Of a DNA stretch of 64,000 nt, positions 11,441 through 22,791 are shown piece by piece. The notes under the pieces were generated by a model, which was not told the DNA's origin, searched no databases, and saw only the letters and a list, made by a program, of their open reading frames with translations. A program made the translations under genes and the position numbers. This DNA is from Chlamydomonas reinhardtii. Taxonomy: Eukaryota > Chlorophyta > Chlorophyceae > Chlamydomonadales > Chlamydomonadaceae. Location of the stretch: contig NC_057015.1 of NCBI RefSeq assembly GCF_000002595.2, forward strand, positions 6,187,195-6,251,194, written 5' to 3'. Each line of letters starts with the position of its first letter. Position 1 is the first letter of the stretch.

Positions 11441-14400
11441 TTACGGCCCCAGCTCCTTGTCGATCTTCTTGACCAGCTTGAGCAGGCCGTCGTAGTTAAA
11501 GGGCACCTCGGGCTGGCTGGGGTCCCAATACAGCCGCCGGAACACCAGGTCCAGGAACATCTCCAGCTTCACGTACAGCGGCCGCGTCTTGGGCGCGCTG
11601 AAGCCCGCGCTGGGCCGCGGCCGGAAGATATCCAGCGTCGCGCCGCCGCCGCCCGCGCCGCCCTCGCCGCCGTCGCCGCCCTGGCCCTGCCCGCCCTTGT
11701 CCGGCCCGCCCTCCATGCGCTCCTTGTCCAGCGCCCACTCCAGCACGCTGTCGTACCCGGCCAGGTCCAGGTCGGAGGCGGCGGGCAGCGCCTTCATGTC
11801 CGCCACGCGGCCCAGCGCCTCCAGGAAGTCGGTGAAGGAGAGGCAGGTGTAGCGGGCGTAGTCCTTGATCTCGTCGATGGTGTACATGCGCGCCCACAGG
11901 TAGGCCAGCGAGGCGTCCTGCAGCGTGAACTGGCTGTCCACCAGCGAGGCGTCGTTCATAAACTGCTGCCAGCCGTCCAGCTTGAGCACCTGCGCAGGCC
12001 GTGTGGGGTGGATGGTTGCGCGTGACGCACAGGCCGACAGGGGGTTAGTGTGTGTAGACGGAGAGGGAGAGTGAGAGGGAAGGGGGGGGGGGGTTACACG
12101 CATTAAGTTTACGCAGTGAAGTCGTAGCCAGGTACAAAGGTACACAGTAGTCGTCAGGGGGGGGGCGGAGGTGGCGCTTGCTGCAGGCCAGGGCATTGCC
12201 TGCTGTGAATCATAGCAGACCGAAATATCAGGTGCAGAGGCGAGGATGCAAGCGCAGGCGGCCGCACCTTGGGGCGCAGGCCGCCGCCCACGGGCTTGAG
12301 GCGGTAGCGGCTGTACAGCGCCTTGAGCAGCACGCTGTGCTTCTTGAACACCAGGTCCACTTCCTCGTGGTACAGCCGCTCGCTGCGGAAGGTGTTGGAC
12401 TGGATGACGGCGCCGGGCACCAGGTTGGGGATGATGTTCTTCTCCAGCAGCATGGTCACCGCCGTGGGCAGGTCGTCCGTGGCCTGGCCCTTGCCGTACT
12501 TGGAGATGGCTGCGAGAGGGGGGGGGAGAGGGGCCGGCGTGGTAAGGCGGGAGTGCTGCGCCGGGCGCAGAGTGCGTGAGGCCACAGACGCGCCTGCTTT
12601 GGCACGCATTGCACGGGCGCCGCCAAGGAACCCGAGCGCATGCATGTAGGAGCTCACCAGGCAAGCCGCACACTCGCCCGCACCACCAGTTCGGCACACT
12701 CACCCAGGCGCACGATGGCCTCCAGGAACTCGTAGCGCATCATGGCGTTCTCCATGTTGACCTGCGCCTCTGCGCTCTTCTTGTCGGGCTGGAAGTTGCA
12801 CACGATGAACACGGTGTCGCAGTCGGAGCGCTTGCAGTACTGCGACTCGGAGTCGGCGATGCAGCACTCGTCCAGGAAAGTGGTGAAGGCGTTGAGCGAC
12901 ATGTGGTAGGGGTCGGAGGAGCCGCCCGTGGCGTAGTATACGAAGGCACCCACCACCTGTAGCAGCGGTTTGTGTTGGTGAGAGTCCAGAAGGATTCAGA
13001 CGAGCTCGTGTGCGCCAATGTGCGGCCAGTGCCAGACCCATGCACACAACCCCCAGCTACCCCCATCCCAGCCCGCCCCCTCGCAAACAGACCCGCATCC
13101 AGCCCTACAACAGACCGCCGCACCAAAGCTGCCATCGCGGCCCCATTCCCTACCCCAGCGCCCCCCGCACACGCCCCCCGCACACGCCGCCCCGCGCCCA
13201 CCTGTGGCCAGTACTTAAGCAGCACGTCGTGCACCTCCTTGATGGCCACCTTCTCGTCCTTGCCCTCCTTGTTGGCCTTGTTCTCGCGGCTCATCATGCT
13301 AGTGAACTTCTCCTTGGCACAGGCGCGCTGCCAGTCGCGCTCAAACATCTTCTCCTCCACCGTGTGCGAATCAAAGAAAGCACGCGCGTCGCACTCCTTG
13401 ACACGGTTCTTGAAGATGGACGACGGCAACGTCCAGGGCTCGCGCTCCTCCTGCTGCTTGACCTCGATGTTCTCCACTCGCGTGGTGGTCTGCGTCTTGA
13501 TGATCTTCTTAGCCTGGATCACCAGCTGCAGGTTGTCCTCGCGCAGGTCGCCAAAGGCCTCCGCGGCGTGGATGTCGGGCCGCTTGACGGTGAGCGTGTG
13601 CTCCGGCGGCAGCGGCACCAGCCGCGGCACGGGCTTGTAGGGGATGAAGGGCGGCGCGCTGCCCGGCGGCTTGGCGATGAGGTTCAGCACGTTGGCCAGC
13701 GGCATGGTCTGCTGCAGCGCCTGCGGAACCGTGGAGGGCCGCGGCGGCGGGATGACCGCCTCCACACCCACCTCGTCCAGCAGCGTACCGCCGTTGTAGT
13801 ACATGTGCGCGCGCTTGCCGTTGGGCAGGATGTAGGAGGGGAACAGGCCGTCCGACACGCGGCTGCCCTCCACGTGCTCGAACAGCGTCAGCGTGGGCCG
13901 GTTGTCGTTGTCGATGACGATGCGGTCCTCAAAGGTGATGATCTGGCGCGGCCGCTTGGGGCCCAGGCACACCTTGAGCGGCACCGCGTCGGCCTTGGCG
14001 GCGGTGGAGCTGCCCGCCGCCGCCGCCAGCGCCTCGTCACTGATGTCCATGCCCACCGCGCCAAAGTGGGTGCCGGAGGCGGCCGCCGCCTCCGCCGCCT
14101 TGCGCGCCGCCGTGGCCTGCAGCGCCTCCGGCGGCGCCGCCAGCACGGTCAGGCCCACGCGGCCGTTGTCGCGCTCCGCGGTGCGAGGCCGGTTGGGCGG
14201 GCCGTCGTTCCAGTTGAGTGAGGCGCTGACGGTGGGCTTGGCGATCTCCATCGTCGCCTCGCCCGCCAGCATCGCAGCCATATTGGACGGCGGCGGCGGC
14301 CCCGCCTTTTTCCCGCCTGCCGCCCCACCCGCCGCCCCGCCTGCTGCCCCGCCCGCCCCCGCCGCCCCCGCCGCGCCGCCCGCTTTCCGGTGGTGCGCCC

Positions 14401-17400
14401 CGTGCCCGCCACTCCCGCTGGCGCCGCTGGCCTCCACGCCGCTGGGCCCCGCCGCGCCGCCGGCGCCGCCGTCAAACCCGCCGTCGCCGTCCCCGCGCGG
14501 CCCCAACGGCTCGTCCTCGTCCGAGTCGTAGTCCTCCGGCATCAGCCCAATCATTTGGCTGGCCGCCACCATCAGGTCCTCCTGGTCCCTGGGAGGCAGC
14601 GTGGACAGCAGCTTGGCCGCGGGCCGCGTGAGCGGCTTGGCGCCCTGCAGCTCGCGGTACTCGGACACCGTGGGCTCCCAGCGCTGCCGGCCCTGGCGGG
14701 CGCGGTGCTCGGGCATGTCCTGCCACAGGTGGCTCATGGGCCGCGCCAGCAGCTTGTTGAGCGCCTTGGCGGACTCGGGCTCGTTGGGAAGCCAGTCGCC
14801 GTGCTCGTCCCACAGCGCCTTGCGGTAGGTGCGGCCCGAGCCGGAGGCAAGCGAGCGGTCGTCGGCGCCGCCCTTCTTGGAGAATGGCACGTTGGCGCCG
14901 GCCTGGGGTTGGGGTTGGGGTGGGGAGGGAGGGAGGGGGAAAAGGCGGTTGGGGCCGTGTGAGGGCTGGGAGGCGGGGCGGAGCAACACCACGCGTGCAG
15001 ACAACGTAGCACGCTTGACAGTACGGCAGCCCATCCGTTCCAATTTTGCCGCCGAGGATGAGCAGCAGCAGGAGCTGTAGCAGCAGCAAATCAGCAGTAG
15101 CAGTAGCAGCAGCTGCTCACCTCCAGGTCGTGGAAGGTGTTGTCAATCCAGGTTAAGAAGCGGTAGCGCGAGTCGGTGATGGCCTCGTGGCTCATGCCCG
15201 CGCCGCCCGCGCCGCCGCCCTCGTTGTAGTCCATTCCACTGGTGTCGGCGGTGCCTGGCGAGCCGCCTGCGAGCGAGCGCGGGCACACAACGTGTATAAT
15301 TTAATCTTCAGACAAGAAGGCTTTCTAGTAGCAGTCCAACATGCGGCGCGGTGTTGCTGAGAGCACGCAAGCCAGCTAGCGACCCAAAGCAAGCAACGGA
15401 CACCAGGACAGAGCGACAGCGGCTCAGTGCTCGCACACACTCAAGCCACTCCACTCACTTCGCCCGCTGTGCTGGGAGCCCATGCGCATCACGCCCGGCG
15501 AGCCGGCGCCGCCCGGACCGTAGCGCTGCAGCGTGATGGCGTCGCCGCCGGCGCCCCGCTCGCAGATGGGCGGGAACACCACCTTGGGCCTCACGCTGCC
15601 CGCCAACGCCGTGTCCACGCCGCCGTTGATGACCTGCCCATTCTGCGTCATCTTGGCATTCTGTGCCAGTCGCCCAGTGGTGGCTGCACGCGTGGGGCTG
15701 GTGCTGCCCCCGCCGCCAGCGCCCACTCGCGCGGCGCTGGCAGAGGCGTGGAGCGAGCCGCCGGCGGCGCCGGCGCTGCGGCCGCCGCGGCCCAGGCTGG
15801 CGGCGCTGGGCACGGCGCTGGGCGACATGGAGCGGGTGGAGGGGATGGTGGGCAGGAAGGAGGCGGCGGTGCGCGTCTCCTCGTCCACGTCGGTGGCGGC
15901 CTCAATCACCTTGTCCAACGCCACGGAGCCCTTGAGCTCCGCCTTGTACATGCGCGTGCGGTTCTGTGGGTGCTGCGCGATGTTCTGGATGATGGCGGAG
16001 CACAGGTGCAGCAGCTGCTCCTCGCGCGCCAGCGCGTCCGCCGCCGAAGGCGCGTGCGCGCCGCCGGGGCGCGTGGCGTTGAGGTTGGCGCGCAGGACCA
16101 CCACGCGGTTGTAGAAGACGGTGTTGGTGCCCAGCAGCACCAGCAGGCCGCGCTTGGCGATGGGCACCTGGTTGCCGCGCAGCACCGACAGGTTCAACAG
16201 CGCGGCCATGCACACAAAGTAGATGTCCTGCACCGCCTCCAGGTTCTGCATGTCGCGCTCGAACATGGCGGGGTTCTCCGGCTCCTCGCCCTGGCCCGTA
16301 GGGCCGCGGTTGCTGTTGCCACCGCCGCCGCCGCCCGCTGCGGCTCCGCCTCCGCCGCCTGGCGGCGGCGCGCCGCCGCTGCCGCCCGCCGCGCCGCCGG
16401 TGGCGCGCAGGCTGCCGCCCAGCCCCGCCGGGCCGCACAGGTCCTGGTACCGCCGGTTCAGCCGCTTCATCAGCGCCACCAGCGCCTCCACGCCGCCCAG
16501 CGCCGCCGCCACGGCCTTGGCCTCCTTCAGGAAGGGCTTGGGCTCGGGGCAGGCGTAGGGCGCGGTGTAGGTCATTCGCGCCAGGCCGTGGCAGCCGCGG
16601 TACTCCATCAGCGGCACGCCCGTGTTCACCAGCCCCACCATGGCCGCAATGTAGGGCACCACGCCCTCCGGCGGCACGCCGCCGGCGCTCACGCCCGACA
16701 CCTCCGCCGGCAAGCCGCCCGGCAGCAGCGTGGCGCCGGCGCCAAAGGTGGCCAGGTTGGACCAGCGCTCCTGGAAGAACTCCAGGCAGCCGGCGGAGAT
16801 CTCGCGCAGCGAGGGCGGCCACATGGGGTTGTTGACCACCATGAGCAGCTTCAAGGCCACGCCGCGCTCCACCACGTGCCGCTCCATGTTGGGGTGCCGG
16901 CAGCACGCGTTCCACAGCGTCAGCACGCCTGCGAGTATGCGTGCGTGGCGTGGCGTTGGCCGGGTGAAGGCAAAGCGCACGTCAGCCGCCTTGGATGACA
17001 TAACGGGCTGCTCCACACAAGCCGCGGCTTTTCCCGGTTCTGATGTTCACCCGTGCCCTCTACCCCGCAGCCCACTACACCCAGCCCATTTCCGCCCCTC
17101 CTCCACGCCGCAATCCCAGCCCCTCCACACACATTCACACGCCCGCACTCACCCAGCTGCATGGACTTCCAGGCGGCCGACAGGTGCATGCCCAGGATCT
17201 GCAGCAGGATGCGCAGCGCGCGCTCGGTGTCGCTGTCCACCGTGCCGTCCGCCTCGGGCGCGCGCACGTCCACCGTCCACCACGTCTTGTTGCGCGCGCC
17301 CTCGGGCGCGCTCAGCCGGAACACGTCCAGCTCGCGGCGCTCGGGCACGCCGTCGTCATCCACCATGAACATGCAGATGGATGCGACCAGGAACTCGAAG

Positions 17401-20400
17401 AGCTTGAGCACGGGCACGTCGGTGGCCTCTCCCACCTCGTCCTGCTCCAACATGGCGGGCAGCCAGGACTCGCCCACCGACACAAGCGTCTCCAGACCCC
17501 AGTTGTCCTTGAGCTGCTTGTCGAAGCGCTTCTCCAGCTGCGGGGGTTTGTGTTAAAGAGCACAAGGAAAACATTACGCGTAGGACAGTGTATGCGGGGG
17601 TTTGTGGTGTGTGGTGTGTTGCGTTGGTCAGGCGCATCAAGGTGAGGCGCTGGGTTACAAGGGCATTGATTGTTCCGGGGAAAGGAAACGGGTTGTTGGC
17701 CTGCCAGGGATGACAATCGTGGATGACAATGCTGTGCCCCGCACAGCCGTTGCCGCCGCCATAACGCATCCATTTTCAACCCCGCCCCTCCCAGCCGCGC
17801 CCCACCCCATTGCGACACCCCACTCCGCCACCAATCGCGCCTCGTCCCACGCACCTGCTTCATGCGGCCCTTGACCGCCTCCGCCTTGCGCCGCACGCGG
17901 TCCGCGCTCTCCTCGCGCTTCATGAGCATGGGCGAGGGGAACGCCGTGTCCTTGTTCTCATAGAACTTCTCGCCGTCGGGCATGTTGGTGTCGGGCGGCA
18001 TGGCAAACGCCTCATCGGGATCGCGCTCAAGCTGCTCCTCGCCCTCATCCGCAGGAGCGGCGGCGGCCGGCGGCGGCGGCGCCGCCGCCGCCGGCTCTGG
18101 CTCCATAGCCACATTGACGCCGCTGGCCTCGGGCGAGAGGAGGCCTTCCTCGCCGCCGTCCTCGCCGGGGGCAGGGCCCGCGCCGGCGTCGCCGACCTCA
18201 CCTGGCAGCCCACCCTCGCCACCGGCACCGCCCTCCGCACCCGCACCCACGCCCTCGCCAGGTGCTGCCCCCGGCTCGCCGCCCTCGGCTGCGCCGGCAG
18301 CTGCCGTTGCCGACGCCTCGCCTTCCACTGCCGGAGGCGGCGGCGACGGCGCCGACGCTGACGCCGCGGCCATAGACTCTAGGGCGCTGGGCTCGGCGGT
18401 GACAGCGCCGCTGTCCTCGCCGCCCTCGTCCTCGCCGCCGCGGCCCGCCATGGTCTGTTTGAGCTTGGCGGTCTTGGCCGCCACCTCGTCGTTGATCTCG
18501 TGCAGCGTGATCGCGTCGTTGAGCTTGTTGATCATGTTCTTCGCCAGCGCGTTGGCGGGTGAGGGGTTAAAAGACGTGCCCAGCACCTGCGCGAGTCAAC
18601 GCGCGGAGGACTCGGGCATTTGGTGCTACCCCAGAGCGCTGCACCAAAGCGCATCAGCAGAGCACAGAGCGCTGCACCAGAGCGCATAAGAACGGCACAG
18701 AGCGCTGCGCTTGATGCAAGCTGTTGCGTGCCTTTGCTTACGAGCACACAGCAGCAATCAAGCAAGGTCAGCAGGAAGCCGAGGACAGGAACCGAGGCAG
18801 GAAGGGACCGCGCACCTTGCGATTGTTTCCGTCGCGCAGCAAGATCCACATGCCCGCCATCAAGAACTCGATCATTTCGCTGTTGTCGCTGTCCGTCAGC
18901 AGCGCCGCGTACATGGCCAGCTCGGCGGCGTCCACGGCGCCCGCCATGGTGGACAGGTACATCAGGCCGATGGCGGCGGCCTGGGTGCAGCAGGAGGCGG
19001 AGGCGGCGGCGGGGCGCGGCATGTGAAGGTGGAGCCGAGCGCGAATGGAGGATGGGAACATGGCTAAGGCAGCCAGAAAGTCCGGGCGCTGCGACACAAC
19101 AAGCCGCGCATTGCCACACCTGCACCCGCGTGCATGCCATGCCGTACACGGCCCGTACGCCACACCTGCACCCGCGTGCATGCCATGCCGTACACCGCCT
19201 GCCGCCACGCGCCCCCTGTACCCCCCGGGCCGTACCTGCTGGATGATGCGGTCGCAGTCGCTCTCTAGCACGCTGCTCAGCGCCGCACGCAGCAGCGCCC
19301 CGAACGCGCCCAGCCCCAGCAGCTTCTGCCGGAACGGCCCGAACATGCACTCGTCGCCCTCCGCGCCGATGGGGTGGCACGCCAGGAACGCCACGCCCGC
19401 GCAGGCCGACGCCTTGACGTGGCCGGCCTGCTCGAAGTTCTCCGTCTCCACGCAATCCAACATGGACATGAGGAAGACGAGAGCCACGTCGTTGGGGGAG
19501 GTCATGATGAGCAGGGCGGCGTCGGGGTTGGCGGCCAGCGTGGCCAGCGAAGCGGTGATGCAGTGCGCGATGCGCGACAGCGGCAGCGCCACGGTGGTGT
19601 AGCAGTCGTTGCCCATGACGCCTGCGAACGGGCCGGAGGGGTTAACTTTGAACCAATCCCGTAAGGAAACAGTCGCGCTGCAAGGAGGGCCGGAGGGGGA
19701 GGAGATTAGGAGGGTGCAGGGGCGAGGGGATAGGGGCTTTGTGCCCAGGCCCTGCGCACGCCGACAACCGCAGGAGCGCCAGTGCCATCGCCCTAACCCC
19801 AGAGACAAACACTCCCGCAGCCCCTGCCGTTTGCTGCATCGCCCAGTGCCCCCGCCGCTGCCCGCCTCCCCCGCCCCACCTCCCCCGCCCCGCCTCCACC
19901 TCCACCTCCACCACCACCACCACTGCACCCCCGCCCGCCCGCTCACCCAGCTGCTGGATGTGGTCCATCTTGACCTGTATGGGGTCCATCATCACGCAGT
20001 AGTGCGCGCTGCCCCACATGGCCTGACTGGCCGCCTCGCCCAGCCGCACGCCCAGCTCCACGTCAAACGGCGGCGTGGACGCAGCCTCCTCACTGCGGGC
20101 AGGGCGGCATGCGGGCAGCGCGTGCTGAAGGTGTTGCTTTGCAGCATGGCGACCCCACTGGGGATGGGGCTGGGGACACCCCAGCCCCATCCCGCCGGTT
20201 CTGGCTCATCCCCAGTGGAGCCCACAAGCACCTCCGCGCCACCCGCAGCGCAACGCCTTTTGCCTGTAGCGCCCCGCCCGTGTTCCGCAACACACAACTC
20301 CTTGCCCACCCCCGGAACCCAAACTCCCTCCCCATAAGGACCCCGAGCCCGAGCCCGCGCCGGCGCGCCCTGACTCACGGCGTGAGCTGGCCGTAGAAGC

Positions 20401-22791
20401 GCTGCACCTCCCGCTTCAGCTTGCCCAGCGTGCTCTGCAGCAGCACGATGCAGGCCTCGAACATGAGCGGTGCCTCGCCGCGGTCTCGGATCAACTCCAT
20501 AGCGTCGTCGTCCAGCACCAGCGTGGCCAGCAGCGAGGCGGCGCAGAACTGGATCATGTTCTCGCCCGGGCCCTGCGCGTGCGCATGTCGTCGCGCAAGG
20601 TAAGAGCTGAAAGACAGGGGCGTGTTGAGCCGTTTCGTAACACTGTCTGGGCGCCCGTAGCAAGTGTCGTGGTAGCAGAACCCCGGCATTGCTTGCCCGC
20701 CCGCACCGGGCTACGCCACCAAACCCAGAGCCGCAGTGCCCAGCCGCTTTACCCGATCCGCTGTCCACGCGCCCCCACCCCGCACCTTGGGGTTTAGCAG
20801 CGAGATGACGTTCCGCAGCGCGCCGCTGGCGATGAGGCTGCGCCGCGCGTCCGCGTCACGCTGCACCATGGTGGTCAGAAGCTTGGCGGCCGCCTCGCGC
20901 CGCGCGGCCGCGTGTCCCGGCTCGTACCCGTCCAGGTTGCGCGCCAGCACAAACAGCGTGCCAAATTCGGGTTCCTGCTGCAGGTAGGCGCGGCGGCAGT
21001 TGCGGTCGATCAGCAGCACGCTCAGCGCGCCCAGCAGGAACGACTGGTACTTGTTGCGTTGCGCCTCCGGCAGCGCGCCCGCCGCCGGCTTGCCACCAAC
21101 GCCGCCTCCCTCATCCCCTCCCGCCGCGGCAGCGGCAGCGGCCGCCGCCGCCGCGTCGCCGTCCTTGCCGGCTGCCTTGGCGGCCGCTGCCGCCGCCGCC
21201 AGCGTCGCCTCGTCGGGAATCACGGGCATCTTGAAGCTGCGCTTGATGTTGGACAGCAGCAGCGACACTATGTCCAGGTCCGCCAGGTTCTTGCGGCTGA
21301 GGCCGGTGGTGGCCAGGCCCCAGATGGCGGCGGCGGTGGTGGTAGCCACCTCCAGGCTGGGGCTGGACAGCCGGTTCAGCAGCGCCGCCAGTCGGTCCAG
21401 TCGGAAGTCGGCGTGGTGGTCCTTGTTGATGGCCAACTCCCAGAAGCCCTGCGCGCCCTCCGTGGCCAGCACCGGCTCCTCCGCCTCCACCTTGGCGTGC
21501 AGGTAGGCCGTCAGCAGCTGCCGCCGCTTGCTGGCGGTCCAGGGCTGCTCCGCGATGAGCTGAGCGTGGTCGTGGGGTTGAGGCGGACAAGGGGGCGGCG
21601 TTTGAAGTGGGAGGCGTCGGAGGCTGTGCGTGTGTTTGCATGTGTGCGGTGTAGTATGTTGCTTTCGCCGCCGTTAGCCATAGGCTCGCATTCTTGGCAG
21701 CTTCATCCACATGCATACACCCGAACCTTCTCGCACACCCACATGCAGGTCCCTTCCATGCCGCTGCTCCGCACTCCACCCCCACTCCACCTTCCGCCCC
21801 GCCCGCCCGGCGCCCCGCCCACCCCGCACCCCACCAGCCCGCCCCTACCTCCTGCCACTCATCGTCCGTGCGGATGGGCGTCCGCTTCTGGCTGAAGTTG
21901 AGCTCCGGCTTGTCCTCCCGCGCCGGCAGTCGCTCGTCATAGTAGGGATTCTCCACCATGAGTGCCAGCTCCGTGCCAGTGAACACGCCCGTCAGCTTGG
22001 TGGTGCGCTTGCCCGCCTCCTCCACCACATCCACCTTGGTCTCGCCTGCGGGAGGAGCAGTGGATGGTGGGCGCGTGAGCGGTTTCTGTGCTTTGGGGCT
22101 GGGGCTGACGTGCGCTGTGGAGCTGTCGCTGCGTGTGCGCGGGACGCTGCCCGCCTGGCGTCCGAGGGCACATGGGCTCCAGCCACACCATGCCTCATCG
22201 TGCTCCGCCGTCACCGCCCAGAGCCCGCCAGGCCACACCGCATCCCAGCCGCCCTCCTGAACCGGCCCCTCCCGTTTAAAAGCTGTTTCTGGCCTCGCCC
22301 CAGCGTCAGCGCCCGCCAGGCCGAGGGCCGCAGTGCCTAGGACGTCGCCGGTTTCGCCGGAGGCACGCCGCGCCGTGCCCGCGGCTCCCCGAACCGTTGC
22401 ATACCAAACGGCCTAAACCTCAAAAACGATCCCTCCGGCAAGAAGGGCGCGCGCTGCAGTCCCGCAAAGAAGCCCCGGCTGCATGGCAAAAATTTCTCAC
22501 CGACTTGGTCCCATTTGGCGGGGTCTTTTCCAAAGAAACGGCCAGCAGACTGCAGGAACTGCTCCAAAGAATCGTCGCTGGAGGGAATGACAGGTGCGCC
22601 CAGAAGAGCAATCTTCTTCACAGCTCCCTGCAGTAGCTTCTTGACTTTGCTCTTGACAATGGGCAGCTGTAGCACCTGCACTCATATTGAATGCGGCCGT
22701 TTAGGTCTTGTCCCTGTTTTGCCGGTTCATTCTTCCCTCGCACCTCGTCGCTGTCGTCCAGCCGCACGTCCGCAACGAAGTTGCCATCCAT
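11441..22791 (-). CDS. giant armadillo-repeat protein (~2,520 residues), 16 exons, function unknown
   Basis: Exons: 22791-22744, 22675-22501, 22045-21849, 21559-20786, 20573-20380, 20092-19947, 19621-19236, 18980-18816, 18586-17855, 17537-17153, 16928-15459, 15266-15121, 14902-13202, 12956-12704, 12509-12268, 11989-11441. Every junction keeps phase, so this is one gene. Residues ~140-700 and ~950-1500 are Leu/Ala-rich helical stretches typical of ARM/HEAT repeats (for example LAALLNRLSSPSLEVATTTA and GVEALVALMKRLNRRY). They are split by an acidic low-complexity block (~720-880). The part from ~1880 to the end is not repeat-like: it has RPRQIITFEDRIVIDNDNRP, then CKRSDCDTVFIVCNF and MMRYEFLEAIVRLG. 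No signal peptide or membrane segment is seen. The neighbouring ODA9 gene does not by itself make this ciliary, although large ARM proteins are common in axonemes. I do not recognise the family. Confidence 0.85.
17551..17590 (-). repeat. intron module B next to an acceptor (armadillo gene, intron 9)
   Basis: On the gene strand the intron ends CACTGTCCTACGCGTAATG, then TTTCCTTGTGCTCTTTAACA, then CCCCCGCAG and exon 17537-17153. Nearly the same text precedes the acceptor at 53740 in a different gene on the other strand. Confidence 0.85.
18636..18715. repeat. short tandem repeat of ~33-bp units in an intron
   Basis: Three degenerate copies of GAGCGCTGCACCA followed by AGCGCAT lie in the intron between exons 18980-18816 and 18586-17855 of the armadillo gene. 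Confidence 0.7.
19113..19195. repeat. 46-bp-period direct repeat in an intron
   Basis: CACACCTGCACCCGCGTGCA with its continuation to GCCGTACAC is present at 19113-19149 and again at 19159-19195. It is intronic in the armadillo gene. Confidence 0.8.
19641..19666 (-). repeat. intron module E near an acceptor (armadillo gene, intron 6)
   Basis: On the gene strand it reads GGGATTGGTTCAAAGTTAAC, 20 bases before the CAG of exon 19621-19236. The same phrase with one or two changes lies near an acceptor in another gene (41656-41681). Confidence 0.75.

Noticed and set aside
13010-14221. 403-codon plus-strand frame opposite the armadillo gene
   Set aside because: Antisense shadow of exon 14902-13202; Arg/Leu/His-rich composition typical of reverse frames in this genome.
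15427-16998. 523-codon plus-strand frame
   Set aside because: Antisense of the phase-consistent exon 16928-15459; no motif and His/Arg/Gln-rich.
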